Below, one piece after another: positions 22,628 through 30,419 of a stretch of 64,000 nt of DNA. Source of the stretch: Trichobilharzia regenti. Lineage: Eukaryota > Platyhelminthes > Trematoda > Strigeidida > Schistosomatidae. Position numbers and translations under genes: made by a program. The notes under the pieces were generated by a model. That model made no database searches, had not been told where the DNA came from, and worked only from the letters and a program-made list of their open reading frames with translations. Location of the stretch: the NCBI GenBank assembly GCA_944472135.2, contig CALYDD020000434.1, positions 84,840 through 148,839 on the forward strand, in the 5' to 3' direction. Position 1 is the stretch's first letter. Each line of letters starts with the position of its first letter.

Positions 22628-23857
22628 CTATACCAAGGATTGGGGATGGAACGTCTGCGATGATGAAAGACCAATGTAGGTATTCTGCAGACCAAAATCT
22701 AAAGTCATTCGTTTACTACCATATGTAACAATATTAGACTTATTAACGGCTTGGAGCGTAACTGCAGGGTCAGGATGTTGACGTTCCTGCGTAGTCGGAG
22801 GGAGAACACTAACCTCTGCTCCTGTGTCGACTAAGAACGTAGTACCGGTATTTCTATCTGTTACATAAAACAAACGACTGCTAGATCGTAGATTGCCAAC
22901 AGTAGAAGTTTTCATACATGATGATATATCTTTTGGTTTAGCCTGAAAGTTGCAAGGTGAACGACACCGTCGTGCATTGTCTCCGTAACTACGGTGGTAC
23001 CAGCAAATAGTATCGTGATGTCGTGACGTGCTGGGTGATCGAGAAAGACGTCGACGAGACGAGCTTCTAGAACGGCTTGGTCGTGTGCGTGTGGTCAGTG
23101 CTGCTAACTGACTCAGTACGGTGTCGACTTTGTGTTCTAGAGCCTGTATCCTGTCGTCAGTGTCTGGCATTCTGCTGGTGGAAGCAACAGATTGAGGTGT
23201 TGACCTCTCATACATGCGATCTGCGATTTTGGCAAGCTTCTCAATGTCAATGTCGTCATCTCCGTAAGCAAGAACTTGTTGAATGTTTGCAGGAAGTCGT
23301 CGCAACCAAATTTGGTAAAAGAGACTTTTGTCGATATCCCTTCCTGCTACTAGGCTTTGCATGTGCCTCATGAGTTGTGATGGGGTTTTATCGCCTAGCT
23401 CTACGTTGCTTAACAAACGATCGAGTGCTTGCCTATCCGAAAGTGAAGTGCATCGAAGTACTTCTTCTTTCAACTTGTCGTAAGGAGCGTCTGTGCTGGG
23501 CTGAACGATGCATTGTCGAACCTGTTCGGCGATTTCGTCTGGTAGTACTGTACTCAATATGCCAAATTTAACCGTCTGTGACGTAAGCTTATTGGCAGTG
23601 AAATAATTTTCCAGTCGTGCAAACCAAAGATGGGAGTCTTTGGGCCTAAAGACTGGTACAGTAAGAGAAATGGTACCAACAGATCCCAGCTGTAAGGTAT
23701 CAGGAGTATCGGAAGACATGATACAATTCGTAGAAAAATGGTTTAACAGTAACAAAATAGCAAAAATTATGCACACCAAGAATATGGTAAAACAGAAAAA
23801 CATGCAATGCCGGTGCTTACCACAGATTACTGCGAGTTGTGCGATGAGAAAGCACAA
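22628..23857 (-). CDS. G1 Gag and start of protease
   Basis: This is a 409-codon frame. The likely Gag start is the second methionine ([10 protein letters not shown], about 23719): the first 46 residues are hydrophobic and probably leader sequence. Gag shows [20 protein letters not shown] (about residue 70), typical of CsRn1/Boudicca-like and related gypsy Gags. An Arg/Ser-rich segment (about 265-285) follows, then the CHCC finger [15 protein letters not shown] (about 292-310). The aspartic protease then starts ([19 protein letters not shown] at about 344). The frame breaks near 22665, so the end of protease is read in the next frame. Gag packages element RNA; protease matures the polyprotein. 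Confidence 0.92.
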   Translation of the reverse strand: MCFLIAQLAVICGKHRHCMFFCFTIFLVCIIFAILLLLNHFSTNCIMSSDTPDTLQLGSVGTISLTVPVFRPKDSHLWFARLENYFTANKLTSQTVKFGILSTVLPDEIAEQVRQCIVQPSTDAPYDKLKEEVLRCTSLSDRQALDRLLSNVELGDKTPSQLMRHMQSLVAGRDIDKSLFYQIWLRRLPANIQQVLAYGDDDIDIEKLAKIADRMYERSTPQSVASTSRMPDTDDRIQALEHKVDTVLSQLAALTTRTRPSRSRSSSRRRLSRSPSTSRHHDTICWYHRSYGDNARRCRSPCNFQAKPKDISSCMKTSTVGNLRSSSRLFYVTDRNTGTTFLVDTGAEVSVLPPTTQERQHPDPAVTLQAVNKSNIVTYGSKRMTLDFGLQNTYIGLSSSQTFHPQSLV

Positions 23858-23943
23858 GAATCAGCTCGAAATGTCTATTATATGTATATATATCCGATAA
23901 AGTTAGAGTTTAATTAATCCAGCAAGTGTAGTGATGCGTCCGG

Positions 23944-24157
23944 GTGAACAAAACGTCGTTGGAGTCAACAAGTTATCGTCGCAGTGAACAAGTTATCGTC
24001 GAGGTGAAAAAGTTGTCGTCGCGATGGATAATTTGTCGACGGGGTAGAAATTTGTCGTTGGGGTCAACAATTCGTCGTCGGGGTGAACCAGTTATCGTCA
24101 AAGACACCAATTTGTCGTCGCTGTCGAAATTGGTCGTCGGCGTCGGCTCACCAATTT
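23944..24157 (-). repeat. Eleven-unit 20-bp tandem array in the G1 leader, PBS-like
   Basis: Units start at 23944, 23964, 23984, 24004, 24024, 24044, 24063, 24083, 24103, 24123 and 24142, a strict 20-bp (once or twice 19-bp) period with diverged sequence. On the element strand the consensus is close to GACAAATTGTTGACCCCGAC. The unit next to the 5' LTR (TTGGTGAGCCGACG, 4 bases inside the LTR) is where a primer-binding site is expected, and other units contain TGGTTCACCCCGACG and TTGTTGACCCCAACG. CsRn1-group elements are reported to prime with tRNA-Trp; the resemblance to such a site is from memory and needs checking. Confidence 0.75.
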
Positions 24158-24458
24158 TGTTGCGTGCGTTGTCTGACTAAACTGCTGTACACATATATTC
24201 CATGTATTTCTTCGTTCTTATTGATGTGCGCAGACGTTGTGGCTACTCGGCGCCCACAACGTAAATCAAAAGGCACTTGTGAAGATTACGAATATGTATT
24301 GAAGCAGTAGTCAAATTCGAAATTGTGTCAAGGTAATATTCAACAGTCAATGGACAAGTATTTGCGAAGTATATATAAAATCGGTCTGTATACACATATA
24401 ATGCCAGTATACAAATTAGATTAAAAAGCATGTTTACAGTTGGTATAGGGGTACTACA
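24158..24458 (-). repeat. 5' LTR of G1
   Basis: Partner of 18107-18407, same 301-bp length and no difference found by eye. It is followed outside by AGAC (24459-24462). Confidence 0.95.
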
Positions 24459-24462
24459 AGAC

Positions 24463-24894
24463 AACCCAGAGTGAGTCAGTTACATTATTCGTTATTTCAT
24501 CTTCCACTTTACTGACTACAAATGAGCTATGTATATATATGAGACATCCTCCACCACGCTTGCAATCTCTCTTTGCACGGTGTACGGTGTAATCATCGAT
24601 ACCTACATGCACATCAAGTACAGAGGATGAGCACCATGACTCAGTAATCGGAGCTACAGTAGGCTTGGCGACTAATAATAATGTCCTTAGTTCAGATATC
24701 TTATTGATTAAGGAACGTGCATTAATTAGCAATATCGTGAATAAGTCACGGGATACTACAAACTGGTTTAAAATGTCACCATAACCTAAATCTATTTGTG
24801 CGTCAACACCGCAAGAGTTTACGAATGAAAGGGGGATCGGACTGGATATCTGTACAATGGGGTTGGAGTGCAATGGGGTTGTCCTAGATGCCAC
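24463..24894 (-). pseudogene. LINE endonuclease, N-terminal half
   Basis: The minus-strand frame from 24894 reads into an endonuclease domain: LFTILLINARSLINKISELRTLL (N-terminal N-A-R-S motif, residues about 51-74), KPTVAPITESWCSS (the catalytic Glu in T-E-S-W, about 80-93), DDYTVHRAKRDCKRGGGCLIYI, and SLWVV at the G1 insertion site. The domain continues at 18106. Start ATG at 24894 overlaps the preceding ORF1 frame, which ends at 24819, as in other two-ORF LINEs. The frame is intact in this half. Confidence 0.88.
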
Positions 24895-25528
24895 TGGTCG
24901 TACCAGTGATTCGGGACACCTGGAAAATTTACCATGTGTTCATGGATATAAGGGTAGTAGGGGTTGGGCCTAGGTTGACGGTTAAAAAGCATAGCATCAA
25001 AAGGTCTACCCATCCAACTGCTATTCGTCATACCGGTACACACCTTCGTGTTGTTTCTACAACTTAAAGGGAATTGTGAGGGAAGGTGCTTTGGCTGCAA
25101 GACTTTGGGAGTCATGGAGCCTGACTTTCTATGAGGTGGAGCATGCTGAAAACCTCCAGACATACTTGTGTTTCGAGAGGAGTTTTTCGTAACAAGTGAT
25201 GGTTTGTTGACATTCTTACTCTCAGCAGACTTATTGAATCCATTAGTCATTAGTCTCAACCCTGCAAAATTTTTTCGTCGTGGTGAGGTTACTACGTTTG
25301 GGGGGAAATTTCTTAGAACAACATGCAGAAGTTCTAGCCACTTTAACATCTTTCGATGAGGCTTTATTTGCAGGGGAACTGGTATCTAAATCAGTTCCTA
25401 GTTCCATTTGCTGAATGCTGGCTTCGGCACTAGGCGACTGTTGCCATGCACGATCCCTTTTTGGTAAACCAAAGCTAGAGGAGGTGACCAGGTTATTACT
25501 ACGCATTATTATGCGCTGACACGGTGTT
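24819..25528 (-). pseudogene. LINE ORF1, C-terminal part
   Basis: Two minus-strand frames (25506-25243 and 25349-24819) overlap and read as one protein after a single shift at a G6/C6 run near 25300-25305 (..CSKKFPP in one frame, RRKNFAGLRLMTNGFNKS in the next). The protein is low-complexity, Ser/Pro/Asn-rich, ending with a Pro/Tyr-rich tail (PNPYYPYIHEHM, then PLYRYPVRSPFHS). It has no recognised domain. It is placed as ORF1 from its position directly before the endonuclease ORF. Its right end at 25528 is the E2 insertion site, and the upstream continuation is 29476-30021. Confidence 0.6.
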
Positions 25529-25895
25529 TGTCAATGGAGTTGAAGATTGAACGATCAATTCTTGGTTGTTTGCTCAAAATCAACTTCCCCGATTTTCGCG
25601 GAGGCATCAATACGACAGTCATCGTCTCATCGGTCGCTGTTCAGAAAGAAGAGTGAAACAGCGTCAGAAGTAACAATGATTTATTATTGTAATATTAGTT
25701 TTCAGACCTTAGTTTGCTTAGTTCGCTTATTCCTTTTATATGTTGGTGTAACAATACAGAAATATCAAACGGCAGATCGGTGTTTTGGTTTTTGCGTCCG
25801 TTATAACTAAGCGTTTCTGAGAAATCTTCTAAGAACAGCGTGGGCCCGAGCGTAGCGAGAGCTGGGCATTAACGGTTTACGAGACTTGGCTGACA
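25529..25895 (+). repeat. 5' LTR of E2
   Basis: 367 bp, TGTCAATGG to GGCTGACA. Same family as the solo LTR at 4039. The poly-A-like signal of that copy is changed here (GTAACAATACAG). Confidence 0.93.
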
Positions 25896-26039
25896 GTTTC
25901 TGACGATGGAAACAGATCTGGCGGATTGAAACAGTTGGTGAAAGTTTGGATAGTCGCCGTTCATTTTTCCTGGTGCCGGTCAAGTCCTCTTTGAACAAGC
26001 AATATCTGGAACTTTTTTGGAATTGGGTCAAGTTCAACA

Positions 26040-26288
26040 ATGCCTGGGTCAAAGAAGGGACAGAGTGTCTTGGATGCAAACAGGAAAGTAAGTCATGTTG
26101 ACTTGTCTGTTACTTGTAACGATGTGTCTGATGTTAAGTATGACATGGTTGATGTTACTGTTTCGCCGTCTAGGGATAATAGGAATATCAAACTCCCTAA
26201 ATTTGAACCACGATGTTTTGACGGAAACCCATCTGATTATTTACAATTTGTAAAGGAGTTTGAGATCATGTTGAGTGGCTTTTATTAA
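26040..26288 (+). pseudogene. E2 Gag, N-terminal part before a frameshift
   Basis: 82 codons starting MPGSKKGQSV, with SPSRDNRNIKLPKFEPRCFD and GNPSDYLQFVKEFEIM, which match E1 Gag. The frame ends at SGFY where E1 reads GLLLNDE: one T is missing near 26281. E3 shows the same one-base lack at the same place (about 30508). The frame resumes at 26297. Whether the shift is a defect or a programmed slip cannot be told here. Confidence 0.85.
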
Positions 26289-26296
26289 ATGATGAA

Positions 26297-27994
26297 TTGA
26301 AGTTAATGTATTTGATGAGATATTGCACTGGAGATGCTTCAAGAGCTATACAGTGTTGTAAGTTTATGAAGCCAAAAGAGGGCTACTATGAGGCTATGAG
26401 CATATTACGTCAAAGGTTTGGAAGACCTTCGATGATTGCAGGGAAATTATTCGAGGCTGTTAAGGGTAATGGTGGTCAATTACAGGATGACTCCCAGGCA
26501 CACACTGAGTTTTTGGATAATTTGCTAATTTACAAGAATGGTATGATTTCGATGAATCGAATGAGTGACCTCAACTCGAGTTTTATACTAGAAGTAATAG
26601 CAAGACGTCTACCTACTCGACTGCAAAGGAAGTGGGTGAAGATAAACTCCCGTATGGAGGATGAGGGTATCGAGCCAAAGTTTGATGATATCCTTAAACT
26701 AGTAAAAGACAGTGTCAATCAATCTATGAGCAAGTTTTCCAGTCTGTTAGATCTCAACCCTAGAATAGAGCAGTCTGAGGGTAAAACGCACTCATTGATG
26801 ACGAATAAGCCTCAGAGAGGTGGACATCGAGAAGACTCCATGATGTCTAGTAATGCATATAGACCTAGTGAGTGTAACAGGTTTCGTAGTACATCCTCAA
26901 CAGATAAGTTACAAGATGCAAGACAAACACGGCTTTGTTTTACACGTGTGCAAGAGGTGCATACAGAAGTGAACTGTGAACCAGTGAGCAAGTTCAGTGA
27001 TAAGCTAGATGTAAACTCCAGGTCTGACTCCGAATTGTGTGACGATAACTTTGTTGTGAAGAAGTCTGTAGTTGCAACTGGTAAGCCGTTGCTGAATAGA
27101 GTGTCACAGAATAGAGTTACTGCTTCAGAGTGGAGTTCTGACTCCAAAAGTTTACAAGGTATTACTAGTCAGGGTGAAGTTATAAAACCTTTTATGATTT
27201 GCGAGGAGGAACCAAAATTGTCTACTTCTGTTATTAAAGAGTTTGAAAATGATGAAGTTGACGGTAAAGTGAATATTCGTGATAATAATCATGATACTTC
27301 ACAGTTGTCTTTGGTTGATCATTATGAGATGAGGGATATGCTTACTACTGCTAAGTTAAATAAAGGTTCTGTACAACTACAACGTGAAGTAGAATTGAAC
27401 GCAGATGCAGTTCCAAAAGGTGTGCATACTAGTGAGACAGTCAGTGTAATTGATCAGCGTGTAGCCCACCTATCATCAGATGATAGTGCTAAACCCGAAC
27501 TAGTAGTGAAAGACAGCAGTGGTAGTAATCTTGCAGTTGGACAACTATCTGAGAGCCGAACAAGAACAGCTTCTGATCCACCACTAAGTTCATCACCTTG
27601 TGTCACTCAGTCATCGTTGGTGCTCTCATCCACAATGAAACAGACACCCATCAACTCAAGTATCTTGTGCAATGACTATGGTAGTATCAGTTCGTTTCAA
27701 AGGACGAATATCAATGATCAGTTTAGTGTGGATAAGCCAAGTGTAAAGGAGAGAGTTATTGTTAAATTGACTTGCACGAATAAAGGCATTTCTAGTTTCA
27801 AGTTACTAATTGAATGTTATTATCTTTGGTGTAAATTACTCTGTTTCTACACTTGGTTGATGAGATATGCCGTGTGTTTGTTCGTCATCTATATTCTACG
27901 ATACAGTGGCATGGGCGTGTTACTGTTCAGATTTGAGGATTTAGCTCATAGAAGGAAGTCAGCAAATGAACTCTGCGACGATTTTCCAACCTAG
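26297..27994 (+). CDS. E2 Gag-derived protein with new middle and hydrophobic C-terminus
   Basis: A 565-codon uninterrupted frame. Residues 1-150 are BEL Gag (YLMRYCTGDASRAIQCCK, EAMSILRQRFGRPSMIAG, EVIARRLPTRLQRKWVK). Residues about 190-240 align with the E1 zinc knuckles but have lost most Cys/His ligands (LCFTRVQEVHTEVNC). From about 240 to 500 there is an acidic, Ser/Thr-rich segment with no match in E1. Residues about 503-537 (YYLWCKLLCFYTWL, then AVCLFVIYILRY) form a strong membrane-type stretch, followed by a short charged tail ending LCDDFPT. The same region is retained, with stops, in E3. A long open frame in a pol-less element suggests the protein was useful to it. The function is unknown; a membrane-tethered Gag is one possibility. 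Confidence 0.75.
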   Translation: MKLMYLMRYCTGDASRAIQCCKFMKPKEGYYEAMSILRQRFGRPSMIAGKLFEAVKGNGGQLQDDSQAHTEFLDNLLIYKNGMISMNRMSDLNSSFILEVIARRLPTRLQRKWVKINSRMEDEGIEPKFDDILKLVKDSVNQSMSKFSSLLDLNPRIEQSEGKTHSLMTNKPQRGGHREDSMMSSNAYRPSECNRFRSTSSTDKLQDARQTRLCFTRVQEVHTEVNCEPVSKFSDKLDVNSRSDSELCDDNFVVKKSVVATGKPLLNRVSQNRVTASEWSSDSKSLQGITSQGEVIKPFMICEEEPKLSTSVIKEFENDEVDGKVNIRDNNHDTSQLSLVDHYEMRDMLTTAKLNKGSVQLQREVELNADAVPKGVHTSETVSVIDQRVAHLSSDDSAKPELVVKDSSGSNLAVGQLSESRTRTASDPPLSSSPCVTQSSLVLSSTMKQTPINSSILCNDYGSISSFQRTNINDQFSVDKPSVKERVIVKLTCTNKGISSFKLLIECYYLWCKLLCFYTWLMRYAVCLFVIYILRYSGMGVLLFRFEDLAHRRKSANELCDDFPT

Positions 27995-29144
27995 GGCGTC
28001 AACCTGAGAAGGGTTGTAGGCGTACTGCTGTAAGTCCTACAATTCTTCAAAGGGTAGCGCATCAATTATCAGTCCAGTGTGCTTGGTGTGTGATTTTGTA
28101 CATATGTTCTTATTGTATATACTGAATTGATATCATCTGTCATCTAGCTGTTGGTAATTCTGTTTGTGTCCGGACGACTTCCACTTGGATCATCAACCTG
28201 AGAAGGAATGTAGGCGTACTGCTGTAAGTCCTACAGTTCTTCAAGGGTAGTTTGTCGTGTCAGAATCCACAACATTTGATGTGTTGATTGTACATATGTT
28301 TGTGTTAAATAATTGTGTGAGTTCCAATTATTGTAATTGTTGGTTAATCTTGTTTGTGTCTGGACATTCCACAACTTACAATCGTCAACCTGTGAAGGGT
28401 TGTAGGCGTACTGGTGTAAGTCCTCCAATTCTTCAAAATAATTCCACCAAGACATGATCCGCGAGGTTATTTGTACTGTTTGTGTATACGTGTGGTGTGT
28501 CTTCGCAATTTGTGATTTTGGATCAGTTGTGTTTACTCGTTGTTTTCGTGCCTTGTTTTTATTGCATAATTTTGTTAAAATTTTCGTCGTGATTACTTCT
28601 GAAGTTGTTTCTTGTCTTCTACATCCGTGAATGAATTGATTGATGTCAAAGACAGCAGATGGGTCGTATACGCCGGGGAGGCTAGGCTACTGTTGAGAAT
28701 GAAATGCATACGGAGATAATTGTTAGCTGCGGTCCCACACGCCGGGGAGAAAGAGTGTAAACGACTGAGGCTCGCATACTTCACCGTTACTAGAACTGAG
28801 GCAGAATGAGTGACAAGCGATTGCAGTGGTAATTGGTAGTGAGTAGATAAGAGGATGAGCGTAGAGTATTGTGAGGTGCTGCTATGGTCACTTTGCATTC
28901 TGCAAGAGTCATTCTAGCAAATGGCGATTGTGTTGCAAGATGTCAAGAGGAGGTCTCTGTCTGGACGCGCAGGTCGTCATTGATGTGTGAGATTGTGCTG
29001 TGGGTATGCTTGTGGTGTGTTGGCTTTTCTGTTTGTTTTCCATTTCAGCTCTGTGCGTGTGACCCAGGTTCTCGCAATGGCATCCAAGTCAACGTGTATT
29101 GGTGGTGATGGAAAAAAGGGTTGGATCCCTTTTTTGCCGGGGAG
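27995..29144 (+). other. 3' UTR of E2
   Basis: Non-coding. It contains three stem-loops (28008-28242 and 28394-28434), two internal ACGCCGGGGAG motifs (about 28671 and 28742) identical in core to the polypurine tract at the LTR border, and an acceptor-like CTTTTCTGTTTGTTTTCCATTTCAG segment ending near 29047. Nearly identical to 35341-36297 and, in reverse, to 9682-10817. Confidence 0.85.
28008..28434 (+). ncRNA. Three repeated 41-nt RNA stem-loops in the E2 3' UTR
   Basis: Copies lie at 28008-28048, 28202-28242 and 28394-28434. Copy 1 pairs 13 of 13 (two G-U). Copy 2 pairs 12 of 13 with both arms altered (GAAGGAATGTAGG with CCTACAGTTCTTC). Copy 3 pairs 12 of 13. The loop CGTACTG(C/G)TGTAAGT is otherwise invariant. 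The first copy starts 14 bases after the stop codon. Confidence 0.7.
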
Positions 29145-29475
29145 TGTCAATGGAGTTGAAGATTGAACGATCAATTCTTGGTTGTTTGCTCAAAATCAAC
29201 TTCCCCGATTTTCGCGGAGGCATCAATACGACAGTCATCGTCTCATCGGTCGCTGTTCAGAAAGAAGATTGAAACATCGTCAGAAACCTTAGTTTGCTTA
29301 GTTCGCTTATTCCTTTTATATGTTGGTGTAACAATACAGAAATATCAAACGGCAGATCGGTGTTTTGGTTTTTGCGTCCGTTATAACTAAGCGTTTCTGA
29401 GAAATCTTCTAAGAACAGCGTGGGCCCGAGCGTAGCGAGAGCTGGGCATAAACGGTTTATGAGACTTGGCTGACA
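29145..29475 (+). repeat. 3' LTR of E2
   Basis: 331 bp, preceded by GCCGGGGAG and followed by the GTGTT target duplication. It differs from the 5' LTR mainly by a 36-bp deletion just upstream of ACCTTAG. Confidence 0.93.
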
Positions 29476-30021
29476 GTGTTTTATCCTGAGCTATGATCCT
29501 GAGCTACGTTCATAGACCTATAACTGCTATTCAGTCTTAAGTGATCCTGACATTTAGTAAACTTACTTGCATCAAGGGAATTACTGAATTTAAAAATGAT
29601 GGGGCAAGTAGCCTGGTTAGACTTTTTACGAAGTCTTTTGCATTCACATAGAACACTAACCATGCCGCAACAAATCAGGATTTTGTGTCTTATAGTTTCA
29701 GGGGCAGAGAATCTGGGACGTTGTAAACTATAGCTTGGTGAGAAGAGGTTATACGCTTCATCACCTCCGTAGCCAAGCAGTCAATCGGATTTTCAGCTTT
29801 ATTTAGGTTGTCTGGAGATATTTCGGGATGTTGTTTTAACAGACAGGCTATTGGGTCTAAATCCGAAAGCTTGTTTTGACTCACATCCAGTAAAGACGTA
29901 ACTTGGCCAATATCAGAACGGCTCTCCGTGGTATTTGAGACTGGCAGTGACAAACTATCAAAAGTGATCTAATTTATTCAGAATTACACCTACTTGCCTC
30001 TCCATAAATTTCAAACAGAGG
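29476..30021 (-). pseudogene. LINE ORF1, N-terminal part
   Basis: Minus-strand frames 29953-29690 (SLPVSNTTESRSDIGQVTSLLDV..AIVYNVPDSLPLKL) and 29663-29481 (MVSVLCECKRLRKKS, CPIIFKFSNSLDAS) read as parts of a LINE ORF1 RNA-binding region. The motif (A/V)I(V/L)(Y/F)NVP is shared with ORF1 of the plus-strand LINE (CVILFNVPDC). A frame shift separates the two near 29690. It continues beyond E2 at 25528. The right end at 30021 is the start of E3. Confidence 0.65.
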
Positions 30022-30381
30022 CGTCAATGTAGTTGAAGATTGAACGATCAATTCATGGTTGTTTGCTCAAACCGAACTTCTCCAATTTTCGCGGAGGCAT
30101 CAATACGACAGTCATCGTCTCATCGGTCGCTGTTCAGAAAGAAGTCAGGACAATACCGTCGGAAGTAATATTGTGATTTATTATTGTAATATTTGTTCAC
30201 AGACCTTAGTTTTAAAGCTTAATTTTAAAGTTGGTGTTAGAATAAAGAATTCTCGAGTGACCAATCGGAGTTTTGGTTTTGCGCCCGTTCGTAATAAGCG
30301 TTTCTGGGAAGCTCCAAGGAACAGCGTGAATCCCAGCGTAGCAAGAGTTGGACACTGACGGTTTACGAGACGTGGCTGACA
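30022..30381 (+). repeat. 5' LTR of E3
   Basis: About 360 bp, starting CGTCAATG in place of TGTCAATG and ending GGCTGACA. It resembles the 3' LTR at 36298 closely, including the AAGCTTAATTTTAAAG variant not present in E2. Confidence 0.9.
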
Positions 30382-30419
30382 GATTCTGACGGTAAAAACA
30401 GATTCAGTCGGATTCAGAC

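Larger units (their letters stand above)
18107..24458 (-). mobile_element. Ty3/gypsy retrotransposon G1 (CsRn1/Boudicca-like), near complete
   Basis: This minus-strand element is 6.35 kb. The 301-bp LTRs (18107-18407 and 24158-24458) appear identical, starting TGTAGTACCCC and ending GCACGCAACA on the element strand. Flanking target duplications of AGAC lie at 18103-18106 and 24459-24462. From the 5' end: LTR, a leader with a 20-bp repeat array, gag-protease (23857-22628), RT (22517-21486), RNase H-integrase (21489-19804), a 1.4-kb 3' region, polypurine tract (G5 then AATTA), LTR. The gag finger [14 protein letters not shown] is the CHCC type that marks the CsRn1 group. Identical LTRs mean a recent insertion, yet two frameshifts break the polyprotein. 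It sits in the endonuclease of the minus-strand LINE. Confidence 0.93.
25529..29475 (+). mobile_element. BEL-derived element E2, non-autonomous, with target duplication
   Basis: A complete 3.95-kb insertion: 5' LTR 25529-25895, leader, gag-derived ORF (26040-27994), 1.15-kb 3' UTR with three stem-loops, polypurine tract GCCGGGGAG, and 3' LTR 29145-29475. Flanks carry the 5-bp duplication GTGTT (25524-25528 and 29476-29480). It has no protease, RT, RNase H or integrase, so it must rely on a relative such as E1, with which it shares LTRs, Gag N-half and 3' UTR. The 3' LTR lacks 36 bp present in the 5' LTR. Confidence 0.92.
4953..30021 (-). mobile_element. Composite minus-strand LINE split by nested LTR elements (inferred)
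   Basis: Five minus-strand pieces lie in collinear LINE order: ORF1 (30021-29476 and 25528-24819), endonuclease N-half (24894-24463), endonuclease C-half (18106-17379) and RT (6338-4953). Removing G1 with one copy of its AGAC duplication rejoins the endonuclease frame exactly (LWVV followed by SHEDKYKLL). Removing E2 with one copy of GTGTT rejoins ORF1 DNA. The region between the endonuclease and RT seems to have lost sequence where G2 sits, so that junction is less certain than the other two. Confidence 0.6.

Noticed and set aside
23720..23857. Hydrophobic N-terminal 46 residues of G1 Gag as a signal peptide or membrane anchor
   Set aside because: A downstream methionine begins a Gag of normal layout; the upstream part is AT-rich leader sequence read in frame.
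23944..24160. CRISPR-like array
   Set aside because: The 20-bp repeats are contiguous without unique spacers, in a eukaryotic retrotransposon leader.
24243..24464. 73-codon ORF in the G1 LTR
   Set aside because: It lies wholly inside the LTR and recurs in the other LTR with a different end; no coding evidence.
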